A DNA stretch of 64,000 nucleotides from Paroedura picta (taxonomy: Eukaryota; Chordata; Lepidosauria; Squamata; Gekkonidae), in the NCBI RefSeq assembly GCF_049243985.1, contig NC_135371.1:823501-887500 (forward strand), read 5' to 3'. Shown here piece after piece: positions 10,214 through 25,616 of the stretch. The notes beneath the pieces are model-generated. The model made no database searches and was not told the origin of the DNA. It saw only the letters and a program-made list of their open reading frames with translations. The translations under genes and the position numbers were made by a program. Numbering within the stretch: position 1 is the first letter of the stretch; every line of letters starts with the position of its first letter.

Positions 10214-11484
10214 TTATGGTTTCAACTCTGCATAGTTGGCGGTTGGCGCTACGGTGTGGAAAACAGGGAAGGCTTCGCCACAGTCGACGGGGTTCCCCCT
10301 CCTGTGGGTTTTCTGATGTTGCTGGAGGTTGGATTTATGTGTGAATCTCTTGCCGCACTCGGTGCATTCAAAAGGTTTCTCCCCCGTGTGGGTTCTTTGA
10401 TGGTGCTGAAGGTTGAAACGCCAACAAAATCTCTTGCCACACTCGAGGCATTCAAAAGGCTTCTCCCCCGTGTGGATTCTTTGATGCCGCTGAAGACTGC
10501 CGCTGAGGCTGAATCGCTTCCCGCACTCGGAGCACTGGAAAGGTTTCTCCCCTGTGTGGGTTCTCTGATGCTGCTGAAGATCCTCACTCCACCGGAATTT
10601 CTTCCCACACTCCGAGCACTCAAAGGGGTTCTCTCCTCCGTGGGTCCTCTGATGCCTCTGCAGTTGGCCTCTCCAGGTGAAGCTCTTCCCGCACTCGGAG
10701 CACTCAAATGGCTTCTCCTTTGTGTGGGTCGTTTGATGCTGCTGAAGCTGGTATCTCCAGGTGAAGCTCTTCCCACACTCGGGACATTCAAAGGGTTTCT
10801 CCCCGACGTGAGTTCTCAGGTGCCTCTGGAGATGGCTACTCCGACTGAATCTCTTCCCGCACTCGGAGCACTCGAAAGGCTTCTCCCCCGTGTGGATCCG
10901 CTGATGCGCTCGAAGGTGAACCCGGTGCTGGAATCTGTTGCCACACTCCAAACATTCAAAAGGTTTCTCCTCTGCATGGGTCGCTTGGTGCAGGAGGAGA
11001 TGCGCCCGGCACTCGAAATGCCTCCCGCACCAGAAGCATTTGTGAGCCTTCCCGTTGAATGAGCTCTTCCCGCTCTCGGAGCAGATAAACGCCTCCCCTC
11101 CGGGATGGTGGGACGTCTCCCTCTGGTGCTGAAGCAGCTCCGATTGCTCAGAGAACCTCTCGGCACAGTCAGAGCAGCAGTAGAGCTTCTCCCCTATGTG
11201 GATTCTCTGGTGCGCTATGAGGTCTTCTCCACACGGGAAGCTCTTTCCACACTGCAAGCAGTTATGGGCCTTCTGCACCTCCAGATCCTCCTCCCCCGTG
11301 TGGATTCCTGCACAGGCACTGCCTCCTTGACCAGGCGTGGCTTTTCCCCTCGTCTGCTTCCTGTGGCCTCCCTCCTGCCTCTCTGGTCCGTCTCGATCCC
11401 GGAAGCTGCACTCAGACCCTCCTTCCTCATCACTTTCCAGGGAGAACTCCTGGAATTCCTCAACCGGTTTCTTGGTCTCTTTGG
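10214..11484 (-). CDS. Gene 2 zinc-finger exon
   Basis: Phase-1 acceptor at 11484. An acidic spacer is followed by about eleven C2H2 fingers with TGEKP-type linkers and one degenerate unit ([13 protein letters not shown]). Finger 2 has a longer H-to-H spacing. Several fingers have Trp at helix position -1 (FTWRYQL, FTWRGQL, FRWSEDL, FCWRFNL). It ends about 25 residues after the last finger. Confidence 0.92.
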
Positions 11485-13844
11485 CTGGAATAAGGAGGGA
11501 GACACAATCAGGATCAACAGGTGTACATTTCGTTTCCACTGTCAGAGCTAGGGTCGAGTGCTCCGGTGAAAATTTATGTAAAAATTTCTGCCTATAAGCT
11601 GTGGATTATCAGAGTAATTTGGGACCAGGAAACACAACACGTATATAGTGTTTTATTTCACAATAGAACTGTTGATAAGAGTCATTACCATTTATACACA
11701 GACCTGCTTGCTTTTGGACTCCTCCATCAAGAGGGAGGCATCAAAGGTCACCCCCAAGTTCCTGACGGTGCGCAAAGTTCTCACTTGAGCTCCTAGGTAG
11801 AGGAGACATGCTTCCTGTCGGGTAACTTGGGTGGGATGCCCCGTGGCCCAGAAGAAAGGACTCCTATCCAAGGAGATCTGGATAGATTGGGAAATTGGGC
11901 CATAACCAACAACATAAATTTTAATAGGGAGAAGAAGAGGAGGTTTTTATACCCCACTTTTCCCCTCCCAAAGGAGTCTCAAAGTGGCTTCCCATCACCT
12001 TCCCTTCCTCTCCCCACAACAGACACCGTGTGAGGTAGGTGGGGATGAGAGAGCTCTGACAGAACTGCTCTAACAGCTCTAACAGGACTGTGACTAGCCT
12101 TGGAACACGGAGGTTTCATTTTCACAATGGCTAATAACAGTCCCCAATCTGTCTACCTTCCCTTTTCCTGAGCCACCTGGAGTCCCAGAATGGAGGTAAA
12201 GTACAAATATTTTTATTCAAACAAAATAAAATGCAAATGCCTCCCAGAGATCTGTCTAATCGGCCTTCGAGGGAATGGCTATGAGGACATCCTGGGGTAC
12301 TGAGTCCCACTAGCTAAGTCTGCGTTGGTGACACAACTACTTCCTCTATCGACCTATGAACGTCACGACGTGTCCCGATCCCATCAGGCCACCAAACAGT
12401 CTTACCACGTGAAAGAGTGCCCTGGCCCAACTCCTGGGCCTGAGCCCCCTGCCCTTCCTCCGAAGGAGACCCTTCCTCCTCAGAGAAGTCAGCTTCCATC
12501 TTCACTATTGGTTCCCACATCTGAAAGGGCAAGAAAGGAGACGGGTAAGAGAAGGAAGGGTAGAGGCTGAACAGATGGATCCTGCCCCACTCCCAGGCTC
12601 TTCAGGGTGTCGTGGTGGTAAAGAGCAGCGGCCTCCGATCTGGAGAACTGGGCTTGACTCCCCACTCCTCCTCCACGTGCAGCCAGCCGGGCAACCTTGG
12701 GTGTCATGGGGCATGGCAGTTCTCCCCAAGAAGGTTACTCCGAGTCTCAGAAAAGAACTATCAGTAGTTTATTGGAAAGACATGCTAACGGCTACACAGA
12801 ACGCTTTGTTGCTGAAACTGACCACTGAGACAATTATAGAGTTGGTTTCCCACATTCTGTGATCTCACACAATGCACCCCCTCCTTATCTTCAAAGTGAA
12901 AGTACGATTGACAACTTAGCACCTAGGAAGACCACAATCATAATATACAAAAAGTGATAAGAAAACAGGTTTGCCCAAGGAGGTCTCGAGAAAATGGGAG
13001 GGAGAACTTGCAGGAGAGAAACCAACTGATTGCTTGAGGGCCACCTTGGGACTTTGGTCAAGCTGCTATGGCATGAGCCAGAAGCAAACATGGTCTTTGG
13101 CCTGTCACAGGCCTGTTCTCTCAGAGTAGTTCTGTTCGAGCTCACTTAGCCCCACCTCCCTCACAGGATGTCTCTTGTGGGAGAGAAAGGGAAAGGTGTT
13201 TGTAAGCTGCATGGAGATTCCTTCGGGTAGTGAAAAGCAGAGTATAAAAAACTAGGTCTTCTCTTCTTCTTTATCCCTGCATTGACCAGCACGGCTGGTT
13301 CCATCGTAGAGGCAAGAATCTGGGTTTCTTTCCAGACGAGCAAACGCTCTAGAAGCGGAAATATCTGGCAAGGACTTAGGATAAGGTTGTGAGTTGAACT
13401 GAGCAAAGGAAACCCGCTCACCTGCTCTGCCTGCCTCTTCTCCTCTGCCCGGCTCTGGAGGAAACCTTCAGCCAGCGTCACTGCCTGGGCGCTGCTCTCC
13501 GGCCCGCATCCTCTCACCCAGCCCTGCATCTCCCGGGGCAGGATGGCCAGGAACTGCTCCAGGATCACCAGGTCCAACATCTGCTTCTTGGTGTGCCTCT
13601 CTGGCTCCAGCCAGCGGCTGCAAAGTCCGTGGAGCCGGCTGCAAACCTCTCGGGGCCCATCGGCCTCATGGTAGCAGAACTGCCGGAAGCATCTGCTGCG
13701 TACATCTGAGGTCGTAGTGTCCTGAATCAAGATCTCCGGCCCAGCTCTCTCCCAGAATTCAACCCCACTCCCTGCTTGGATGGGATGGGGGTCTTTCCTC
13801 GATCTTTTGCCAGTTCCAGGTCCTTCTGGTTCCTGCTCTTCCAT
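10214..13844 (-). CDS. Gene 2: SCAN C2H2 zinc-finger protein without KRAB, complete
   Basis: Exons 13844-13422 (SCAN, 141 codons), 12520-12406 (linker 1, 115 nt) and 11484-10214 (zinc fingers to the stop). Total 1,809 nt, 602 residues plus stop, with phases 0 and 1 matching at the two junctions. The start at 13844 ([10 protein letters not shown]) is chosen by homology to genes 1 and 3; an upstream in-frame Met lies in leader next to the acceptor near 13902. Expected role: a nuclear sequence-specific DNA-binding protein that dimerises through SCAN. There is no KRAB-like sequence between 11485 and 12405, which holds a LINE piece and a SINE. Without KRAB it need not repress through TRIM28. Confidence 0.87.
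11690..11860 (-). mobile_element. LINE ORF2 fragment (L2-like)
   Basis: The minus strand encodes [17 protein letters not shown], the VRNLGVxFD motif of reverse transcriptases in L2-type LINEs. Truncated on both sides; in a gene 2 intron. Confidence 0.6.
11930..12110 (-). mobile_element. tRNA-derived SINE
   Basis: Reverse copy: GTTTTTATACCCCACTTTTC, CTCTCCCCACAACAGACACC, GAGAGAGCTCTGACAGAACT. In the gene 2 intron where genes 1 and 3 carry linker 2 and KRAB. Confidence 0.82.
12406..12520 (-). CDS. Gene 2 linker exon 1
   Basis: 115 nt, 38 codons plus one base, between CTTTCAG and GTAAGA. Begins [17 protein letters not shown]. The VKME core resembles a sumoylation consensus (hydrophobic-K-x-E), a pattern common after SCAN domains; whether it is used is not shown. 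Confidence 0.82.
12598..13270 (+). mobile_element. tRNA-derived SINE split by a possible solo LTR
   Basis: SINE head to about 12708 and SINE 3' part from about 13100 (CTCACAGGATGTCTCTTGTG, AAAAAACTAGGTCTTCTTC). The intervening 390 bp is not SINE. On the minus strand it ends in CA and holds an AATAAA near that end, as in a solo LTR of an old retrovirus-like element. No coding capacity and no clean target duplication; a fossil of unknown family. Confidence 0.45.
13422..13844 (-). CDS. Gene 2 SCAN exon
   Basis: Coding part of the exon. An acidic N-terminus and a [14 protein letters not shown] linker precede SCAN, recognised by [34 protein letters not shown] and [12 protein letters not shown]. 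Donor GTGAGC after AEQ, phase 0. SCAN is full length by comparison with gene 3. Confidence 0.9.
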
Positions 13845-14524
13845 TTCCTTCCTCTTCTTTTGGGTCACTTCCAACACCGGAAAGATACCTTTACTCGTGT
13901 GACTATAAAACAAGAGAGAAGAGATCAGAAAGGCAGCAAGACGCCCACAGAGAACGGAGCTCCATCACTGGGCAACAGACACCAAAGGACTGCCTCGGTG
14001 GGTCAGAAGGAATGTCCTTGCTGTAGCTTGTGGGTCAGGATTACTGCTGTTTATGCTGCACTGCATCTCAGGCTTGGCCCCAGATTTCTAGGAACGTCCG
14101 TCTAGCGAGGTAGCGACACTCTGGCTCTCCAGTGTCCATGGACTTCAATGCCAGCCCCCATGGGAACTGTAGTCCATGGGTATCTGGAGAACCCCTGTGT
14201 GCCTCCCTGTGGGACACAATGACTAGAAACAGCTTCACCACTGCAGGCATCTCCTCCACGGGCCCCGACCAAGCAGCCAGTCAAGGGGCAAAGACAGGGA
14301 GTCCTCAAGTCCTTCCTGGCCAGGGCACAGGGGCTGCCTGGATGAACGTGAAGCCCCACGGAAACAGCCCATAGGGAGGGGAGCACCAGCCAAAACGCGT
14401 TGCATCGGGCTTGAAGAAGGACATTGGCAGCAGTGTGTCATCTGTATATGGGGGACAGCTAACCCCCAAGCGATGATTCGGGCTTAAGCAAGGTGTGCAG
14501 AGCAGGGGCAAAGGAGAGAAGACA

Positions 14525-14835
14525 GAAGGTTTAGATACCCTTGAGGGGTCCCAACGCAGCTTACAATTATCTTCCCTTCCTTTCTGCACAAAAGGCCCCT
14601 TATGAGGCAGGCTGAGAGAACCGTGATTGGCCCAAGGTCGCCCAGCAGGCTTCACGTGGAGGAGAAGTGGGGAACTGAACCCAGTTCTCCAGGAAAGATT
14701 CTGCTGCTCACAACCGCTGCCTTATGCTGGTGAAGGTCCCCCACTGAGAGAGCCCGTCTGGCGTTGTGGTTAAAGGGTGGCAGACTCCTGTCTGGAGAGC
14801 CGGCTTTGACTCCCCACTCCTCCTCCGCCTATTTA
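14525..14835. mobile_element. tRNA-derived SINE copies
   Basis: Minus copy about 14525-14700 and a short plus head at 14748-14830 (GGCGTTGTGGTTAAAGGGTG). In the 5' intron of gene 2. Confidence 0.7.
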
Positions 14836-15179
14836 AAGAATAAGTTACTCACATGCCTGATACCCTGCATGGCAAAAGAACTGCCCTGTGTGAGAGCCAC
14901 TGTCAACTTTTAAGCAAATGCAAGACAGCAAGACAGGCTCACAGAAAAGTATGCAGCACAACCTTACAACATAGATACATGACCACGATTTGAACTTGTC
15001 CCCTGCGCAAGGCCGACTGCCTCATTCTGCCTGTGGGCCGTTCTGGGAAGGGGGCAGGGCCCACCATGGCAAGGGCGGCCAGACCTTCGACTGCATCTCG
15101 ACCAGAGGTGGTCCACAAAGGTCCTCTCTGTCGCAGAGGCTGGCCGGAAAACAGCCTGAAAAGGACTGAGGGCAGACGG

Positions 15180-15500
15180 GGTGGCCTAGAAGACCTGGAG
15201 GAAGGGATGCCAGCCTCCAGGGGGGACCTGGGGAACCCCCGGACTAGCTCCCCTCTAGACTGCAGAGATCAGTCATTTCACACCCCCCCCCCCTAGAAAA
15301 GGGCTGCTTGGGAGGAGAGGCTTTGGGGCCTTGTGCCCCAGGAGGTCCAGGGATGCCACCCTCCAGGTACGCACTGGAGATCCCCCAAAATGACAGCTCT
15401 GGAGAAAGGGGCTGCTTGGGAGCCTCCAGGGGGGACCTGGGGATCCCCCGGAATGACCCCTCCTCTCCAGCTGCAGAGATCGGCCCCCCTTCCGAGGAGG
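15180..15500. repeat. Dispersed repeat, three partial copies
   Basis: GGATGCCAGCCTCCAGGGGG, GACCTGGGGATCCCCCGGAA and CTGCAGAGATC recur. The same family occurs at 5515-5600, 26025-26130 and 57535-57745. Family unnamed. Confidence 0.6.
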
Positions 15501-15639
15501 AAAGGGCTCTTGAGGGGGTGTCCTTTGGCCCTGGGCCCCACGAAGGAGGTCCTGGTCCTCCCGGTTCCAGCCCAAAATCCCCTGGAGTTTCCCGGCCGGG
15601 ATCTGGCACCCTCTGCCGGACTGGGCAGGGTCTGCCTCC

Positions 15640-16180
15640 CCAGGACTCACCTGCGAGCCGAGCTGCCCGGGTCCGCCTGCAGAGGGCTTTGTCTCCCCCC
15701 CACCCCTGCCGGGTCTTCTGGGCCATGCAATGCGCCCCCTCCCCCCCAAGGCCCCGGAAACGAGCCCTTCCCCGCCCGGCTGGGCCCCTCTAGGAATCCG
15801 CTCGCTGGCTTAACCCTTTCGGCGCTGCAGGCGGAGGGAGCGGAGTTCAAGGCCTGCGCTTCCGCCTGGAAAGCGGCCCTGCAGCTTCCGCACAGCCGGA
15901 GACCCAAGGGTGGGGGGGGTGGGGGCTGCATCCTGCCCGGTCCAGCAGGGGGCGCTCTCCCCAAGACAAAGCGGGCGGGCTCTCTGCTGCCGCCCCCAGG
16001 GCGAGGGTGGGAGGAACGCCTGCCCGGATTCCAGGCCACGCCCCCTCTCCAACCTCCATGGCAACCAGGGGCCCTTGAAGGGAGCCGCCCCGCCCGCCCG
16101 CTGCGCCCGGTCCCCTGCGAAGCCCCTCCGGAATTCTCTTGGGCGAGCGCCTGCAGTGCCGCCCCGATCCCACCAGAGGG
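15640..16180 (-). promoter_or_regulatory. CpG island and noncoding first exon of gene 2
   Basis: CpG-rich block. Minus-strand donor at 15651|15650 (GCTCGCAG|GTGAGT) and the shared CTTAACCCTTTCGGCG motif around 15810. Position and order match the islands of genes 1 and 3. Inferred promoter. Confidence 0.68.
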
Positions 16181-16606
16181 CGCGCAAGAGCCGCACCTTT
16201 CCTTATAAGGAAGAAAAGGCGCGATTCCCCCCCCCTTCCTATGGAAACTATATAGATGCTGATAGTCTCCTGAGGAGAATTTCTTATGCGGATGACTGGA
16301 AAGGGGGGTGGGAGAATTCGCTTTATATGAATTGGCTGCACCTCAGTATGTCGGCCACCGACTCCCCGAGGCCGAGGACCCTCCGGACAGCCCAGCCAAC
16401 CCCTCGCTGGACGCAGCCGTGTTGCCGAAATGGCCGTCTCCCCTCAGGGAAGGAAGCGGTGGGGTCGAGGCACCCCGTCCTCGCGGGAAAAGCTCCCCTT
16501 GGGCTGGAAACTGGAGCTCAGCAGTTTAGGTGGAGGACCGTACCACAGCCGGCATCTCGAGGGCTTCCGTCTGCAGGATTTATTATTATTATTATTTTAT
16601 GTATTT

Positions 16607-16790
16607 ACAGTATTTGCTGGCGTATAAGACTACTTCCCCCCCCTGAAAAACCTGCCTCCAAGTGGGGGGGTCGTCTTATACGCCGGGTGCACTTCAGTTG
16701 GGATAGACAGAGCTGCCCATAGTGGCCCATAGTACTGTATTTTGAGCGGAAATGTTGGGGGGTCATCTTATACGCCGGCAAATACGGGTA
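16607..16790. mobile_element. Unclassified short inverted-repeat element
   Basis: Left end TATTTGCTGGCGTATAAGAC and right end, inverted, TATTTGCCGGCGTATAAGAT; a second internal pair is GGTCGTCTTATACGCCGG. About 184 bp, noncoding. Superfamily not assigned because no clear target duplication was found. Confidence 0.65.
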
Positions 16791-16974
16791 TATACTGTCT
16801 TTCCTTTTGGCTCATAACATGAGGAACTTTCGCATTCCAATGCAGTACAATAAGCTTTTGACCTTGATATATACTAACATCTTTAACAATGGGAACTTTT
16901 ATTGAATAACACAGTTCAGAATTTAACATTCAACAATCAGCAACTCAGGTTTTCTGCACTGTGATTCTGTTCTT

Positions 16975-17305
16975 CCATTAAACAGTTCCGCAAGGCCTGC
17001 AAAAGGGAGCTCCTCCGCAGGGCATTTGTTTGAGGCCGACCTAAACCATCACTTCCAGTTGGCCCCCAAGCCCCCCCCTCCTACTCCGACTGCTACAAAT
17101 CTGTACTACTGAGTTGAGCTGAGGCTCCTTGTAGTCCCACCATTCCTTAATGTTACTGTTATTATATTAATATTATTGTTATTCACTTTGCTGTTTTAGA
17201 AATGATGTTACCTGTATCATTTTTCTTGTTCCATGTAAACCGCCCTGAGCCTTTGGGGTGGGCGGTATATAAATACAATAAATAAATAAATAAATAAATA
17301 GTAAA
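16975..17305 (+). mobile_element. LINE 3' end with ACCGCCCTGAGCC tail
   Basis: FRKACKRELLRRAF-like coding, then TGTAAACCGCCCTGAGCC, GCGGTATATAAAT and (AATA)n. Family not named. Related tails occur at 28240-28280 and 34425-34475. Confidence 0.65.
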
Positions 17306-17309
17306 CATT

Positions 17310-18189
17310 TATTTGATATTGCTATTTGAATTGGTTACACAGATCCACAAATACACGCTGGTCCCTAGCCAAAAATCTTTCAATTGTGAACTTTCCAGTT
17401 TAGCAGGATTTTAAGAAAGAATGAAACCAACTCACTTCCTTCCATGGATTGATCAACAAACTGGAAATCAAGGAAGACACAGGGTCGCTAATTCTTGGCT
17501 GAGCAACAAGGAAGAGAGGTGCCCAACAGATGGCCATTAATGTCCTACCTGTATCGTGTTTTTATAAATAACGGAAATTTTCTGGAGGACAAGAAACATA
17601 AAACAGGGGGGGGGGAGAGAAATATGTAGGAAAGGAGTAGAAAAGATGTGGAAAACTAGAGCTTGAAAAACAAACAAATTTAATTAAGGGGAAAAGGTTT
17701 CCCCGAAATAATACAATAATATAAATTTATCAACTTCCTACAAACAAAAAACCCAACAACCCCAAAATCATGCCAAACCCTTGTAATATCGAATATCGAT
17801 AAGCCTGTTAATATTGGAAAACAAAACTAGTAACACAACAGTCGGGATTACAGTTAATTCATTGGAACAGGAAAAGAAATGTAGGTCTTCTATCTCCAAT
17901 TCAACAAAAGTAGTTTCTCAGGTTTTGATTTTCCTTGCAGCAGACGATCTGAACCTTGTCTTCAGTTAGAACAAGAAGTTTTCCCTTCTACCCTCTTGAA
18001 TCACCCTCCACCCTCCGAATACATCTTTTCTTCCTCCCTCGTGTGGTTTATTTGAGTTCTGTCTTTGGTCCAATTATCTGTTTCTTCCAGGTTAGGGTCA
18101 GGATTTTGGGCAGGTACAAGCATTTACAATTTACAAAAATATACGATTTCAGCTGTTTCTATAGTCATGTGTGAAATACAAAAATATTT
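17310..18189. other. Gene-free AT-rich stretch
   Basis: No coding or repeat feature recognised apart from a G run at 17607-17615. The right part may include gene 3 3' UTR. Confidence 0.45.
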
Positions 18190-18720
18190 CACCATAAGCT
18201 ATGCAGTTATATGGTTTCTCATTGCATGAGTTCGTTCATGTTGTTCAAGATGGCCAGACTAACGGAATCTCTTCCCACAAGCTCAGCATTCAGGATTCTC
18301 CCCTGTATGAGTTCATAGAGGCTATTGAAGATCACATCTATGAATGCATTTCATTTCTCACTCTCTGCATTCAAAAATATGTTTTCTTAGGGAGAGGTTC
18401 TTAGATGTTGTTAAAAACGGATGCTCCAGTTGAAGGCCTTTCCAGACTCTGAGCATACAACGATTTCTCCTCTTTGACCATTTACGCACTGGGAACTTCA
18501 CTGCCCCAGCTCTCATGCAGGAGCACAAATCGGGGGCGGATAAGGCACACCGGGCCAAATGCTCCCTTGTGTGGGTGCAGGAAGAGGTGGGGCAACCTGC
18601 CACAAGTAAAACTCCAGCCTGCAGCTCAGCATGAAGCCTCCAGTGCGTAAACAGTCTTTGTGAGTTCCTTGTTGATGCTAAATAGTGCCACTTGGATTGA
18701 ATTTCTTTCCAACATTCTGA
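18190..18720 (-). pseudogene. Decayed zinc-finger repeats beyond the gene 3 stop
   Basis: Immediately after the stop the DNA still resembles finger coding sequence (CAGAATGTTGGAAAG, an altered SECGK unit with one extra base). Further finger-linker-like pieces occur near 18205-18330 and 18400-18480. About three to five units are recognisable, none in one open frame. Read as the former C-terminal end of the gene 3 array, now untranslated. Confidence 0.72.
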
Positions 18721-23701
<4,981 letters not shown>

Positions 23702-24151
23702 CTCCTTCCTGTCCCCTCAGGTCCCCTCCAGCTGTGGGTAGATCCCCACGTGGCTACAAAGAAAGAGTTGAAAACATCCCAGAAAGGTCGAAGGAAACCA
23801 AAAGAGAACAGAGCGACATCATTGATCCTGCACAAGAGCCATGTTAGGACCGAACCAGGGAGTGAGGTGGGGCCTCCTTGTCCGGTTTGTGGATGCGGAT
23901 TATGCCCCTGTGTCAGCTCTCGCCCTCGGACTCCTGGGGATCTGCCTGCCTGGGGACAGGGAGGGGCTCAGCCGCTGCAAATACCTCCTCAGCAGGCAGC
24001 AGCTCCCTCTGAGCCAAGGGGGAGGGGGAGAGGGGGCCTCTCTCGGACCAACACGGCTGAGCATTTGATATATTTTGGGGGATACAATCCGGATCCTGCC
24101 TCTCTGCCCCCCGGAAGAGCCACCAAAGTGGCTAACAAAAGTTGAGGCATG

Positions 24152-24154
<3 letters not shown>

Positions 24155-24191
<37 letters not shown>
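24155..24191 (+). repeat. (GT)n microsatellite
   Basis: About 18 GT dinucleotides just upstream of the gene 3 CpG island on the plus strand. A shorter one lies at 46840-46862. Confidence 0.95.
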
Positions 24192-24194
<3 letters not shown>

Positions 24195-24229
24195 ATTCCT
24201 GCTATTCGATTCTTGCCTTCTCGGCAGGG

Positions 24230-24930
24230 CTCAAGGCAAGGGACCCGGCGTGCCCGGGGGATCTGAGGTCTCTTCGGGACCGCCTGTCCCAGTAGTCCTC
24301 CGGTGCCGCCAGGCTGGTGTTCCCGGCCCCAAAGAGGAGCATCTGGCCGGCCAGGGCCTTCTGGACGGGGGTCCCGGCACTTCCACAGCGCCTGCAGGAC
24401 GAGCTCTAGAGAGCTCGGGGAGAACTGCCCCGATGGCCTCCTCCTGCCCGGCCGAGGGGAAGCCGGATCTTGGGCCACACGGAGCAGCGCCTGAAAGCCT
24501 CTTTGTGGCGTTTTGCAAACCGCTTAATGCAACCCCCAAGCAAGCGCGGGACACCCGCCCGGCTCTCTCCCAGGAACGCAACGCTTACTCGCGAGTAACC
24601 CTCCCCGGGGTCCGGCTGCAAAAGGTTTCTCCCCCCCTCGCCCCGCGACTTACTCGCGAGTAAACGTGCTGCCCGGGCAGGGTCCGGCTGCCAAGCGCGT
24701 CCCTTCCTCCTCCCTCCTCTGCACTTGCAATTGCGAAGCCTCCTTACTGGGCCTCTCTGGGAAGCGGCTCGCTCGGCTTAACCCTTTCGGCGCTGCAGGC
24801 GAAGGAGCCGGCGGAGAAAAGTCCCCCGCCCACCCTGGAGGCTCTGTTGGGAGGCTGCCACCTCCCGCTCGGGAGACGCCTCGCCAGGTGGGGGCGGGTT
24901 GGGGTCCGAGCAAGAACGAAACAGCTTTGC
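24230..24930 (-). promoter_or_regulatory. CpG island and noncoding first exon of gene 3
   Basis: CpG-rich. Minus-strand donor at 24654|24653 (CTCGCGA|GTAAGT). The palindrome TTACTCGCGAGTAA occurs at about 24584 and 24650; CTCGCGAG is the core of a known CGCG promoter element. The block around 24750-24800 has CTTAACCCTTTCGGCG, shared with genes 1 and 2. Confidence 0.72.
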
Positions 24931-25089
24931 GGTCGACGCTTCTTCCCTTATCAAGAACTCCCTGAAGACCGGAGCTGGGCGAGGATTTAACCCGCTTTAG
25001 GATGCTTTGGGCTGATCTTGCGTTGAGCGGGGGGTTGGACTAGATGGCCTCCGTGGTCCCTTCCCCCTCTGGGATTCTGTGATTCTGCC

Positions 25090-25581
25090 AACCCCGCTCT
25101 CAAATGACGGAGCTTCGCCAGGACTCCCGTTATGTCTGCATGGAGATGTTCAAAGGGCGTCGCAATTCACTGTCTGAACGCTTAATTATGGGCTGTCCTA
25201 CAAACAAGGTGGGCTATAATAATGGATGACGATTAATATGAATCACATCTGGCCAGTCAACTCCCCTCCTTTCTCCTCCAGATCACTCTTCTACAGCCCC
25301 AGTGGAAACGGCTCCTGCAGTCAGGTCTGCAAACGACAACACCAGCAGATCAATTTGGGTCAGGAGTTCCCGTTCAACTTTCTCTAAAGAAAGGAGGAGA
25401 AAAGAAGGAGAAGGGAACCCAGACAAACAAACCGAAAAAGGATCCGATTAGGGCAATCTTAATTAGATATGAACCTTGCTGGATAAAATAATTGAACAAC
25501 ATCAGACTAAAACAATGACTGCGGGAGAAGAATTTCAGTGGGAATTGCAACCCTGTATATTCTAAAAATGTATATAAAGGA

Positions 25582-25616
<35 letters not shown>

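Noticed and set aside
10256-11062. 268-codon plus-strand open frame
   Set aside because: Antisense shadow of the gene 2 zinc-finger repeats; no splice or start context.
13845-13913. Upstream in-frame Met of gene 2 as the start
   Set aside because: It spans the leader acceptor near 13902, and paralogues start at the MEEQ/MGEE position.
15333-16208. 291-codon plus-strand open frame
   Set aside because: GC-rich frame through dispersed repeats and the gene 2 CpG island; no coding signature.
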